NCBI RefSeq assembly: GCF_964355755.1
Contig: NC_092671.1
Coordinates: forward strand, 7,701,001 to 7,761,000
Length of the DNA stretch: 60,000 nucleotides
Direction of reading: 5' to 3'
Source of the DNA: Antedon mediterranea
Taxonomy: Eukaryota > Echinodermata > Crinoidea > Comatulida > Antedonidae
Numbering within the stretch: position 1 is the first letter of the stretch; every line of letters starts with the position of its first letter. The position numbers were made by a program, and so were the translations under genes. A model generated the notes under the pieces. It did not search any database. It had not been told where the DNA came from and saw only the letters and a program-made list of their open reading frames with translations. This document shows positions 44,001-57,000 of this stretch, piece by piece.

Positions 44001-45460
44001 GATAATGTACACTACAGTAGTCTCACTAAAGAGTAGAAAGGATTAATAAATAAAAAGGGAAAGCTAGAGACAATAAGGAAAAGGATAAAGAAAATAAAAA
44101 TATTTTATAAAGTTGTCCTATTTTATCTCTCAACAATTTTCCTTTGTAGGACTACAAAGTCTAAAGTAGAATAGTGAGAATTAAATATGACAGGACAGGA
44201 TTTTAATGTAGGACCCTGAAATTGGTGCAAAGTATTTTAGCACGAAGCGATAAAATTAGTAACATGTAACAATAACAATGGCATCTCAACTCTGATGTAA
44301 TTAGGGGCATGCAGCATCAATTCAATCACTACTTGCTAGTCCCATGTGAACTGTCACTAAGCTGGTTAAGCCTCCATTCATACTCAATGTATTTGCTGAT
44401 TCAATTAGTAAATGGTTTACAATATCTCTATCATTACTATGGTATTTGCCTTGCTATTTCATGTGCGTATGGCGGCTAGAAATGGGATTGGAAATCACCA
44501 ATAAAGCATACCATGTGTACGGAATAAATCCTGTTGAGTATTACAATACTTAACAACATGAGTTCTAAGATCATGTTTAATGAAACCATCAGCATTTACA
44601 AAATAGAATTTGTACAGTGTCCTAAAACTGGCTCACCTAGAAAAAGTTAAACTCTTCTAAAACCATTAAAGAAACATGTAAAAAAATCATTGGAAGGGCT
44701 ACAGAAAATTATAAATCAAACATTGAACAATTTAATACAATTGAAAATGGCAGCTTTCTTTACACAATAAAGCTTTTCGCTACAGACAGGTAACAATATT
44801 TCCTATTTCAAACAAAAGAAATAATCACCTTAAAAAATAAACTTCAATAAATATCTTCAATAAACAAAGAAAATAATATTTAATAGTTGTTTTGTTGAAA
44901 ACCTAAATTATCTGAGTATTTCACAACTTAATAAAATAAGAAAAAAAAAATTAATATACAAAAATTCCTTTTGACTCATTAAGCTTTAGTAAAAAACCGG
45001 ACTTGTGGTGGTGGTGGTTCTTGTTCACAATTGAACAACAGTCAATACATTATTTAATTAATCTGGAAATGACCAAGTTAAATGACAACAACAACCTATT
45101 GTTTATTGACAGGTACATTTTGTTCGATCAATTTTCAGCTATGGTTCATTCACCTAGGAGAATTAATGGCATTGTCTGATTTATGCTTATTAATTTTATA
45201 ATGAAATTTAGCACAATTTCAATTTAAATCTCAGGGTATCCCCAGCATAATTTTCAAAATAGGATTAAATGCGAGAATTCAATTATGTATCAATCTCTTT
45301 AAATTGAATTTTTAGATGATCTGACAGAGAATATTACACAGAAAGATCACACATGAAATATTGCTTTGTTTTGAATGTTACAGTAGGTACTGTATGTTTA
45401 ATATATTTAAGTTTTTTTATAGACAAATTACATTTAAAAATGAAATACTGTAAAAATATC
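38017..45460. other. Long gene-free stretch
   Basis: About 7.4 kb of AT-rich sequence with short ORFs only. ATGTCGCTTCTTGATACATA at 39,045 opens a 13-codon frame ending in CAG|GTAC, too short to call. No transposon with both ends was seen. Confidence 0.5.
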
Positions 45461-45461
45461 T

Positions 45462-45634
45462 TAATGTCTGTCTACACTATCACACTAGTTTGACAAAAAA
45501 AGTTTGATGTGCCCAAATATGGTAGTGATATGTCCGAATACTGTATGGTAGTGATATGATATCATCATATCGATATATGAGCACATGACATTTTTTTTGT
45601 CACATAAAGTTTGATAGTGTAGACAGAGCGTAAA
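45462..45634. mobile_element. 160-bp MITE, copy C
   Basis: Left TGTCTGTCTACACTATCACA; right end, on the other strand, TACGCTCTGTCTACACTATC. The core has GATGTGCCCAAATATGGTAG. Same structure as copies A, B and D. Confidence 0.87.
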
Positions 45635-46159
45635 ACTATTATTTTTTATTTATACCTAACTGTATTTTCTATAATATTGATGAATACATTTACAGAAAGT
45701 ATGTTTGTGTCCAAAGTTACCAATATTCCTTTTGGCAAGACATTAAAATCTCATCAGGAGTCTAAATAGGTACAAGAAACTTACACATGATGTAGGAAAT
45801 AGATAATGTTTTTAATAATGAATTCAGTATGTATTAGATTACAACACATCCATGGTTAGAAGCTGTCCTAAAGCAAAGAGGATGTCTTTCATTCTTAATA
45901 TTAAATTACTGTGACTAAATTTAAATTGTATTAATAATACCTGTCATATTTAAGTCTACCAGACATTTATCAGTAATAGCATTTAGATTAAAATTTATAT
46001 CATTTTAAATAAGAACAAAATAATTTAATTTATTAAAGGTTTTCTTACATTACAGTACATAAATTATTGATTAAAAAACCTAAAATGTGTGTACTAAAGC
46101 ATCTTACTGAATATCATAAAAGTCTATGCCTCCAATTGTCTATACTGTAAAGTATCTAT

Positions 46160-46509
46160 TAAACATTTACTGTAGTCCTACATATTTAATTTTTTTTTTT
46201 TCGACTAATTTTTGGTGAAAGTTAATAACTATTATAATACTTCAAAATGACCCACTTTTTTTCGAAATAAAAAAAAAAATATTTGTTTGGAATTATAAGT
46301 CAAAGGGACAATACATCTTTAAACATTTACTGTAGTCCTACATATTAAATTTTTTTTTTTTTTAATAATTTTTGGTGAAAGTTAATAACTATTATAATAC
46401 TTCAAAATTACCCACTTTTTTTCGAAATTAAAAAAAAAAATATTTGTTTGGAATTAGTCAAAGGGACAATACATCTTTAAACATTTACTGTAGTCCCACA
46501 TATTAAATT
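46160..46509. repeat. 160-bp tandem repeat, about 2.2 copies
   Basis: AAACATTTACTGTAGTCCTA begins units at 46,161, 46,321 and (with one change) 46,479. Units share GTGAAAGTTAATAACTATTA and AAGGGACAATACATCTTTAA. High similarity suggests a recent tandem duplication. Confidence 0.92.
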
Positions 46510-48369
46510 ATTTGACTGGAGTGCTAAACTGTGCAACCTCCTCCAACCCACGTAATATTGATTTTATCACAAGTTCCAAAGAAATCACTTTACAGTACGT
46601 ACAGTATTAAAACCCTCTAAACTAAAACACATCGTAACTCCAAGTATGTACATTACTTATTTATAGTAATGATGACAAAAAAACACAGAAAGTTCCTACT
46701 AAAAAGACACTGTTACAGGTACTGTAGGCTTACCATTATTTGAACAGACACAGGCAAAAAAAAATAAAAATAAAAATCACACGTACAGTAATGGATTTAA
46801 ACTAAAACAAATTGACGGAAATTATGTACAAAATACCAGGAAAATAAAATAAGATATTGTATGCAATAATACTGGTATGCACGCCTTAGCGTAAGCTTTG
46901 AGTCATGAATATAATTAATATAATGAAAGCTGTCATAGACCCACCCAAGATTTTAAATGAGTCAAACAGTAACCTTACTTATATTATGAATTGTGAGTAA
47001 AATTAAAGATGATCTCATTAATGAAACAATAATTAGAATTTCCATTATTTTATCAGTCATTTTGATTTTTAAAACTGCTTATCATAATTATGACAACTCC
47101 CACGTACAGAACAGATTGTTTATTGTTGGTACAGTACAAACATGAGGATGTTATGAAATAGAATGGTTAATCTTTTAACTCATGAATCTCGCATTTAACT
47201 CAGAACCCGGGGCTCTCAACCGGGGGACTGCGAAGCGCATGGTAGAAAAATGTTGAGAACATTCATTCATTCTATTTTTCACATACAAAATAGTAACTGC
47301 ATTCTACTTTTGTAAAGAAACTTTTATTTAATAATAACAGGAACTGAACAGGACTTTTAATATAAAATTAACTGTTCAAATGGCAAGGATACAGTACATT
47401 CAGGTGTGTTATAAAACTGGCTAGATGGAGTCACTAGTTAGAAAAGACTAATGCATTTGTTATTTCCTATCTACACATTACTGTACGTGGGATGAATGTC
47501 GTTAAGGGATAATGCAGATAGAAACTGTAAACTGAATATCTAGTTATGTTCATCGCCCTATCCTTCGCACCACTGCGATTTATAGTTGGGGTATATTAAC
47601 ACATATGGTTGTTCCACCTGTTCAATGTCAAGGTATTGCACCTAATGATCGGAACCTGAAACATGAGTTCTATTCTAGCGAGTACAGTATCAAGTTTAAT
47701 TAAGAGTATTTTTTGTTTAAATTCCCCTTTCTCTCATTGTTAACTCAATGATGGAAACACATTACAATTTATAATCAACATTATGACGTTTATTGTAAGT
47801 CTGTCGTCATTAATATTCCTTAAGCGCACCAAGTGGTGAAATCATTCAAACGTTAATGGTCGGTATTTTCTAAACTCCAGTCTTTTCTCTTTCAGGACAA
47901 ATAAGTCTTATATGGTGTGATGTCTCTATCCATAAACATTATTTTATAATATTAGAGAATTTCAAATATTTTAGCTAAATAGAGTAAATAGTAGAGCTTG
48001 CACAGGTATTTACGAAATGGAAAATTTAATTGAAATGATAAAAATATATAAAAAAGATATTTCATAGAATTAGATATTCAATTTATACAATTACGATGAA
48101 ATAAAATATTTGTTTCAATGTAAAACTATTTTTTCAATACAGATTTGGTTTACTTTTTCTTAGGATGATTGTGAAGCTGTCTTTCAGTTTGCGAATATTA
48201 TTTACAAAGCTTGATATTAGAGAAGTAGTTTGATAGTTTCCATATGAATGGGTGTAGCAATTGATTAGGTTTTGATATGGGGTTAATGATGGATTTCACC
48301 GATTTCTCTCAATGTTGGTGCCAGGGGAAGAGGACGAATGAGTCATGAAGATGGGAATGCACATTGCAG
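46510..48369. other. Gene-free stretch
   Basis: AT-rich, with an interspersed motif at 47,375-47,416 (CAAGGATACA, CAGGTGTGTTATAAAA) shared with 35.1 kb. A short GC-rich palindromic phrase (CCCGGGGCTCTCAACCGGGG) lies near 47,206. Confidence 0.5.
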
Positions 48370-48600
48370 GCCAGTAGCCAGGTTAGGGTATGGGGGTCTT
48401 TATGGTTGGGGCGAACCCCCTATCTACAGCAAATCCACCTTTATACAGCGAATAAAACCATCTCTGACAATCCACATACTTAAAGTTATTATAATATGAT
48501 GTATGTGCTGTAAGGTATTGCTTTTAATTTTATAGTAATTTACTAATTGAAAATTGGTGTGAGGGTCTGATGCACTCAGTGCCTAAAAGTCCATAATGCC
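48370..48600. mobile_element. Interspersed repeat remnant
   Basis: GCAGGCCAGTAGCCAGGTTA followed by a G-rich run and GGGGCGAACCCCCTATCTAC has the look of a retroposon 3' region common in marine invertebrates. Borders and family unknown. Confidence 0.35.
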
Positions 48601-48989
48601 CCTTCTTGGATCTAGCTTCAATAATCTAACAATAAATAATACAGAAACAATAGGATATAATGACATTTTTATTTTATTAGGAAAAATTTAACAAGTACAT
48701 TTTGTAAAGCTGGTCACCTATGTAGCCCTAATTACACAATATTTTTAATTACACAAGTTACTACTGTAATAAATCTATTTATTTTTTGTTTTTTAAAAAT
48801 AAACAAATAAATATTCTTTATCTGACATCTATTATACTTACTTGTGGCACTAGCTGAAAAGTTGTGAGTCGCAAGTAGTATTCACAAAGACCTACTGTAA
48901 TACTACCAGTACTATTTTTACATTTGCTGGTTAATAACAAAATTGTTTTGTGATATGTAATAAAAATCAATTAAAATTGTAAAACTTAC

Positions 48990-49100
48990 CAATGATATGT
49001 TATTCGTCCCTAGCGATGCTCCTTTTAAATATTCCGATGTATATGTAAAGTTTCCAGCAGAACTGTATACGTACCTCAATGGAAATCAACTAGCCCTGGA
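48990..49100 (-). other. Candidate non-coding first exon
   Basis: On the minus strand about 110 bases without any ATG end in a near-consensus splice donor (ATTG|GTAAGT). They begin about 30 bp downstream of a TATA box. This could be a distal 5'UTR exon of THSD7, whose start-codon exon has a possible acceptor just upstream of the ATG 26 kb away, or of an unseen gene. Inference only. Confidence 0.3.
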
Positions 49101-49126
49101 CACTGCAACCAATAGAAATGAGACAA

Positions 49127-49220
49127 TTTTATAGCGTATTCAATTCTACAGACCAGTATGAATCATAATAATAAACCACCCTCGCTATGAATAAATGACT
49201 CACCAAGTCATTCAGCCAAT
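49127..49220 (-). promoter_or_regulatory. Candidate core promoter (TATA and CCAAT boxes)
   Basis: TATAAAA on the minus strand at 49,127-49,133 (context GCTATAAAATTG). A CCAAT box in reverse orientation (CCAATCAGA on the plus strand, from 49,216) lies about 85 bp further upstream. Spacing is typical of a pol II promoter driving the leader described at 48,990-49,100. Confidence 0.3.
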
Positions 49221-49224
49221 CAGA

Positions 49225-51738
49225 GCTCAAGGACAATCCACCAATCTGAATTTAGCTACGCCTTTTCTTTTATTTGAATAAATTGGTAAACACAGACAAT
49301 ACAGCCATTGTAATGAAAACAATAAAGGCATCTGTTTTATTGATGAATAAGAATGAATATTAGAAAAGGAGATCCCCTGTTTAAAAATATTTAAACACAA
49401 TGTATTCAATACACAGGTGTACAAGTGTTTTACAATAGAATACCACTTGAAGACTTAAAAAAGGACAATGCATACATTTATATAAAGATATTACAATAGG
49501 GGAGAAAAAGGATACGAGACAATACAAAATAAACACCAAAGTTGAATGTGGATGACTAATTTATTTTTTATGTAAGCAAACAGTATATTCATATAAAATA
49601 TAAATTTCCCTTTTAGTCTGAAATTGGTGCCATACAGCCTTTGGATTAACCTAAACACAACAACAAAAATATAGTAGTAATAAAAACAAAGTATAATATA
49701 ACTCCTTATTTCCAATATTTAATACTGGACAGGTTCGAAAATGGGTAATTAAGTATAAGATATGTTCACATATTGCTAATCTACAGATAGCTAAAACATG
49801 GAGGTATCAAATTAGATTATACGTCCATGGCTAAAATATCTATCACAGAACATTACAATTCAATTTAGTGTACTTCGGTAAGGCTATTCTGGAAAGCCAT
49901 ATTATTTTTAAGTTTTTTGAATTTTCCTTAAAAAAAGGTCTATTCTCTAGCCAAAGTAATTTATTTCAGTGTAATTTTATTTCTTCAATACATGATTCAA
50001 GATGTACTATAAAAATGTGCATCTTGCATTCCATTCTAGTTTTCCAAAGTAGAGACGTTACTAATACTATATGATATGTGACTTTATCTATTTTTATACC
50101 AAAATATAAATTATAAAAAAATTAATAAATGAGTGAAGATTGGAATCCACACACAAACTATCAATGCAACTCAAATTATGACATTAAAAAAAACCTTATG
50201 TATTGCCACGGTCCAAAAGGTTGGAATTATAAGTCCTTCTTCTAGTTGGTAATTCACCACATAAAACATGTCGCCAGAAAATCTATGTTAAATCATAAAT
50301 AAAAAATAGCGTGGTTTTGAAGTGTATACGGGCATGGAAGCGGATGAAAGTTTCACCTGGATCTGACTCGCAGATGATCTACATTTGTGAACTTTAATGC
50401 GTACCTGTTTCTCGCTGAAAACAAAACTTGCGACTGACTGAATCGTTTTTGGATTTGAAGAATTGGGACGTTAATTTAACTAATCATTGAGATGGATGAA
50501 TGAGATATTTTAAAGATAGATTGACTACAATGATGGATCAAATGATGGAGAGTGTTATTACTTTATAATTATTATACTCATATTAATAATAATAACAATT
50601 CCATAAATATCTTTTTTATTAGTTTTTATCAAATTGAAAGAGATAAATTGCCAATGAGAGTAAGTTACAATAATTGTTGTATATTATCACTTGTAATAAA
50701 AATAAATGCGTCATTCCTAAAAAAAAATGTATCAACTAAAAAGTAGTGTATACAGTATCTAGAAAGAGTAATTATGGCTGCAATTTAAATTAATAAAATA
50801 TTAATTTAATTCACTGGCTATCAAATTTGATCATCTTCCTGCATCCTCAAATTTTCCTATTTTTTTTTTTTTTAATAATGGTTACAAAAAATATATCAAT
50901 TTAGCTTGCGAATGCAACACATGTCATCATAACACAGATATAAATGTAGTACAAACAAACAGTGACGTTATGGTGGTTGATGGAAGAAGGTGTTCTAGAA
51001 ACAACTTTTTGTAAAATATTCTCCACAGGGAGAGCAGAGGCTATGGTCGGTTTATCAAGGTAAGCTAGGCATGAAATAAACAACTTTCCAGAATAACGCC
51101 AGGACAAATGAATTTAGCAACCACAGTACTATTAATTCAATCTGAACAAAAAATGAACAAAAAATGAACACAAAATTAAAAGAAAATGGAAATGTCACCA
51201 GATAAAAATAGTTAATATCCAAGTAGTTAAATTGAAATCATTAGCAGACTTGATTAATCCACAGTAATTAACGAATGGTTATTTTTGTACTCGTTAGCGT
51301 GCCAAATTAATGGAAGGAATCTTAATTAATGTAACATAATAGTATTTTATAGATTTACTATTTTATTACATTTCTATTTTGTGGTACATCATCCATGCAC
51401 ATGTAAATCTAATAATAATCTAATGATAGAAACCTACCAAAATGATCCCTTTACTCAATTGGTTTTCAGAGTTATTGTTGCCTCTCACCTGTCTAATTTG
51501 GTAAATGCATTTTTCTGTGCATAATAAAGTGTTCTGGACATTAAAATGTCACTGAGACTTTGGCTGGGAGCAGGGGGCTGCCCAAGACCCTGGTCAGATG
51601 TCTCTGATTTGGCTTTCTGAACTATTTTGGTCTTTTCAGACATATAATTATGGTGCATTCTATATACAGTAAGTTGTCATATCATCAGTAAATACCCATT
51701 TAAATTATTTAGGTTGACAATTGTAGAATGAGTGACAA
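49225..51738. other. Gene-free stretch with one less AT-rich island
   Basis: 50,310-50,470 is richer in GC than its surroundings and has splice-like signals on the minus strand (TTTTCAG, later CCAG|GTGAAA), but no recognisable protein. A GC-rich phrase (CAGGGGGCTGCCCAAGACCC) near 51,572 may be a repeat remnant. Confidence 0.4.
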
Positions 51739-51740
51739 TA

Positions 51741-52246
51741 GGGAGGTTTCGCAATCTTACGAATACGATAACGAAAACGGATACGTCACGCACACGTATT
51801 CGTTTTTTGTAAGCCAGTAAAAATCTGTTTCGCATGGCAACGAAATATTGAGGGCGCCTCCCAAAATATGACTGCGGTAAATGTGAGGGAAGCGCAGGTA
51901 CGTGTTGCTTGGTGCTTGGCTGCCTAGGCCTAGCGTAACATCAAAGCGAGTGAAGACTTTAAAAATTGCTATTTATCAAAGTTTACCTGGCATTTTAGTA
52001 AATTACTTTAGTAATTACTTTCAATAAAAGTATAATTATATTATAATCATGAATCATTCCTGATTCAAATGCAAAATGTGCAAAATAGATCAAAAACTAT
52101 ACTCGTTTTGTAGTTACGAATATGACTGGTGATATTCGTCAACACGAATACGCTTTACGAATATGAAATGGGGATCAGCTCAAAATTTCACAAATGTGTG
52201 ACGTATCTGTTTTCGTTATCGTATTCGTAAGGTTGCGAAACCTCCC
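51741..52246. mobile_element. 506-bp TIR element flanked by TA
   Basis: Inverted repeats of about 52 bp with only a few mismatches begin GGGAGGTTTCGCAATCTTAC on the left and, on the other strand, GGGAGGTTTCGCAACCTTAC. TA is found on both sides. The centre includes ACGAATAC-type motifs in both orientations and a GC-richer patch. No transposase frame, so a non-autonomous element. Confidence 0.9.
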
Positions 52247-52779
52247 TATTAAAAGAAAACAACATACTTAAATGGCCTGCAGATATTCCAATTTAAGAAA
52301 ATCTATATCAACCTTTAAAATATCAAATAGCATAATTGTAACACATAATTGAATCAAGTAGAACTTTAAATAAGTATTTCCAGACATTAAAAATAATGTA
52401 AACCGACCAAAAAAAAATAAAAAATTATAATTTTCTTAATCAATAAATGTTTCATTTAAGGAAAGTGCATCTTGAAAGTGAAATCATGAGAAAAGAATTT
52501 TAAGTTGATAAACTTTAATATTTTTTAAGATTTATAGCTTGATCTAGATAACTGTATTTCAGTCTTTTTGAAATTCCATCATGAAAGATATACATGTAAT
52601 ATAGAACAGGAATTTAAATTTCCAAAGTATTCAAATTGTCAATTACATAGAGTATAAATGGGAACGGTACACACTGACCTAGATTAATAAGTTTCCTTTA
52701 TGTTCACAATGGTATATGTTATAAATTAAAGTTCTGTTTCTATGTGTTTCTATGTAGAAGTAAAGTGCCACCAGAAAAA

Positions 52780-53125
52780 AATGGCCATCAGGAAATAGGC
52801 CACCACGAATACGACTGGTGGTAAGGAAAAAGGCCGACAAGATATTAAGGGTAACAACAAACAGAAAATGGCCACCAGAACAACAGCTATCAGAAAAGGC
52901 CTATCAGGAAAAATCTACCAGGAAAATATCCACCAGAAAAACTGCAGTCAGAAAAACAGCCACCAGGAAAAGGGGCCATCAGGAAACATCCAACAGGAAA
53001 ATATCCACCAGAAAAACAGCCACAAGGAAAACAGTCACCAGGAAAACAGACATCAGAAAAAAGGCCACCAGGAAAAAGACCACCAGGAAAAAGACCACCA
53101 GAAAAAAAGCCACCACTAAAACCTG
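52780..53125. repeat. 15-bp minisatellite (CCACCAGGAAAA-type)
   Basis: About 22 degenerate units of 15 bp around GCCACCAGGAAAA, with CATCAG and CAACAG variants. Because the period is a multiple of three, long open frames appear: plus strand R/K/T-rich, minus strand F/L/V-rich. No start context, domain or splice support, so I annotate it as a repeat. Confidence 0.93.
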
Positions 53126-53900
53126 CAATAATTTAGAAAGGAAATAAAACAAAATAATAGGGTTATACATCGAATACTTTATTGTTGTAATGACTTAAAG
53201 TTATATATAATAAAGAGCCTATAGAATTACAGTTTGAGTGAAGAATGTCAAATAAGAACATACATTAGTATAACAAATTGTGCACATACTCAGCAACACA
53301 ACAAATAAAAGTAAACGGTATATTTTTTTAATGTTTCAATTGGTAAGAATTCATTGTTTTGATGAACTAAAAACATTCCAAATTACAGAATTTATATAAA
53401 AGCACTGCAACACCTAAGATTTGTGATACAAAAAAGTACATCCTGTTTAGAATGTAAGGCGTCACAGTTTTACACTTAAAGATAACTATAAAAAATGACA
53501 AGGACAACACGGTAACAGTCTTTGAAATTAAAATTTATAACTTTAAAGTACAAATAATTTCAATTGCAAAACATTATTTTTATAAGTTTGAACTTTAAAT
53601 CAGACTGTTTACTAGTATTGATCATAGCATTTATGACATCACGTATTCCATACTCATGGATAGATATTTGCAGGTTGTCTAGCCTAGTGGATATCAGCCA
53701 GTTGGCCTACTTATTCTGACATAATGTGGCAATGTTCTTGGTACATTATATAACATGAGAGTAGTCGAATTGAACAGATTTATATTCCATTCAATTTTTA
53801 GTCATAAAAAATGACAGTGAGTATAATGGCATAAATGTGTAAAACAATAAAACATAAATTAAAAGGTTATTTAACTTGTTGAACTCGTTAAACCACTTAG

Positions 53901-54070
53901 CTTACTACGGTCTAATGGTTATGATGCTTGATGCCTTGTCAGGGAGAGGTTGCAGGTTCAAATCCCATTGGAAGAATTTGATCACATGATCAATTTAGCT
54001 ATGCTACTTGGAACCATTGTAACTATGTTACACAGTGAAACAATATTACTTTTGTTTAAATCTATCTAAT
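53901..54070 (+). mobile_element. tRNA-derived SINE
   Basis: GGTCTAATGGTTATGAT closely resembles the A box region of tRNA-Glu (GGTCTAGTGGTTAGGAT), and GGTTCAAATCC is a full B box about 40 bp later. An unrelated body (ACATGATCAATTTAGCTATG) follows. It does not fold as an intact tRNA, so it is a SINE head. Confidence 0.6.
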
Positions 54071-57000
54071 AATTCATAGAGGGAGGTATATAGTTGTAGA
54101 TAGTAATGAATTTTAAACTTACAAAGTACTTTGAACTTTTGAATGAATATTGAAAGAAATCCATATATTCCAAAACGTGCCACACATTGAATTACTGTAC
54201 CACTAATCTTTATTGCCAAATACACTCAAAACGCTGGTAGCATTATACTTTCTTATAGAAAACTGTGTATTTGTTCTTTACTGAAAAAGGTGTTCTTTTT
54301 ATGGGCTTATTACAATGTACAGCTGTTCATCTTTATTCATGTTCGGTGGCTACAGGCTCAAGTGGGCCCTAAAGCAATTTAGACTGTGGTGTAGTTTACA
54401 GTTGCTATGGTTACAAGTTAATGTATGGAATAATCCAAGGTATATTATGAGGGAAATATAATCGTAACAAAGAAAAAAATAAACTGTGACTCATCGAGTT
54501 GAATTGTACACAGGTACAGTATATGTACCGTGCTGCCAATTTGCTTATGAATATGATAAAAAAAATTAAATTCAACACTACCATAACCATATATATTCCT
54601 ATAAGATCTAGTTCAGAGGCTCATTGCATCCATCTGTCAACAAAGAATTATTGGTTTTTATTCGTTTTTTTGGGCCTCTGTCTTCCTTTGGAATTGTTTA
54701 CTCATCCTAGTAGGGCAACTTCAATTTCTTAAAGGCAGCGTTTAAAAACTCTTTTCCTAGTTTTCTGGCATTTTATCTTTTTACTGTTAAGCACATTGCT
54801 GTTTTTGAATAATGCGATATAATCCTGAATATTTATTATTATTATTATTATTAACATTCAAGTTATTGAAGTTACAATTGTACTGTATTACGAATAAAGT
54901 TATGGAAATATAAATAAATTACCACCATAAAAAGGATACTAAACCCGAATATTTATCAACATAATAACTTTTATTCATCTTCCAATGAACCCTTAAAGTA
55001 TATTCTAAATGATTTAACCTACTAAAAGTAATTCAGGTGTTAATGACCGGGTGAGAATACAATCATAAGAGGGAATTAAAAACACAATTGAACCATGTAG
55101 GCCCATCACAATCCCATCACTAGCCACTTTTTCCAATATAGGCACATTATAATGTAATGATTATTATTAGCATTACCATGGGAATAAGTTAGCATATAAA
55201 TGAATGCATACTACTTTATTAGAAATAACAAACAAAGGAGGAAGTTGAACTTAACAAAGTTAAAAGGACCTGTTTCTGTGTAATATCTTTGTAGGCAGAA
55301 ACAGAACAAATGACAAAATATCTGGTTAAATGGCATTCTCAAAATGAAATGCAATTTAACATTTATCTCTAAACATTAGATGTAATATATTTAGGTGAAA
55401 TGCAAAATAACCTTTTTTTTCTCAAATAAGATAGAGTAATACAGTGTTTAACTGGGACACTGTGGGTTTAACATATTACAATTTGGTTTTGTGAAGCATA
55501 GTTTTCAACAGATATAGTTTGATAGTGCCTTTAAATGGATTTAAATCTGCGAACTTGCTTTTTTAAAATACCTGTATTGGTTCGACTAAGAAGCGCAGCT
55601 AGTCACATTTATACAAAATGCTTCGTCTTGTGGATGTTTAGTTAGTTAGGTAAAAACAGTAGTATAATAATAGGCTACACCTACCTTATTAAAGTTAGTT
55701 GCTTGAATCTTGAATATTCCTTTTATTTCTAAGATACTTTGATTCAAAGTTTTTTGTATTAAAACACTCTCCTCATTTGAAGTAGTTTGTTTTGTTGTTG
55801 TAAGCTGGTAAAATGGTATGGTGATTTTCTGTAGCTTTGACTGAATAAATAAACGAAAATAATAGAACCTGGTTTAAGCATACACAAACAAAGCATGGAT
55901 AAATACTAAACATGCATTTATTATCCGTAAAACATTGATAAAGTTAAGTACGTTCTTTGCTAGGTAGAAATGAGAGTAACTCAATTGTAGGTGTGTAGAC
56001 AGTCGATTAGAGAATGCTAGTTCGAAGATGAGATAATCTGCTAGTTCAGTAAAACATACAGATATGAGAAAACAGACATACACACAAATGTATGTCCTAA
56101 ACAGCAGTTCATGTTTTCTTAAGTTACCATGATATGGAAAAAAAAACATCAGAAAAAATGGATTATGTTTAGGACTTAATATTACACATTAGAGCTCATT
56201 TATTTTTTGACTGGCAATGACTGTATGATGTGCATTACAAAAAAAAAGTAATTAACACTTGTCAGACGAATTCACTAAAAATCTTGGAGATCAAACTCGA
56301 AGTCGAAACGCGTTCAATCAAACGGACGTGTATCAATGAGATTAATACGGACGTTAAAGATAACGTCCGCTTGCTTCGGTAAATGTCATAAACTGAACTG
56401 AAGTTGGAAGTCAACATTAAGAAATGGATTGAGTTGCGATGACTATTAGTGATGTTGACTTTGTCTCATCACAACTCTGCATTAATATTGCAATACAGCT
56501 ACTCTCAGTTTTTTTTCTGTATGTTAAAAACAGTGATATCTATGCATGTTGCAGTTTTTATTGGAAGAGAGGGATTGAAATTGTAAATATTTGGTTGGAA
56601 TGGAGATAATTTATTCACAGAAACAGTTCCGTTCAGTTGAACTTCCTCCTTTGTTGAATTTTTTTTCTTGCTGTCCTGTTTACATATTATGTGGACAATG
56701 ATTTTGAACAAATAAATGAATGAATGAATATATAAAAAGCTGGAAATGACTTTACTTACTGTAACTTTCATTTGCAACCTTTGAATTAAGAAGCAAAAAA
56801 ATATACCAAAAAATGGGGATTGTTCTAAGCCATTGAATATTTTAAAGTTTTGTATTTTGTTTTAGACAATAATTATCACAATCAGTCTTGATGTGAAAAA
56901 ATCATAAGGACCTCCCAAGTTTTGACGATATAATAAGTTTTAAGTAACCCTTGAATGCTTTGGAGCATCAACTGATCATGTCTACTATGTCCCTTTTGGC

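Noticed and set aside
52818-53147. 109-residue basic protein on the plus strand
   Set aside because: Composition is fully explained by the 15-bp minisatellite; no domain or splice support.
53901-53973. Functional tRNA gene
   Set aside because: Boxes are present but the acceptor stem does not pair; it is a SINE head.
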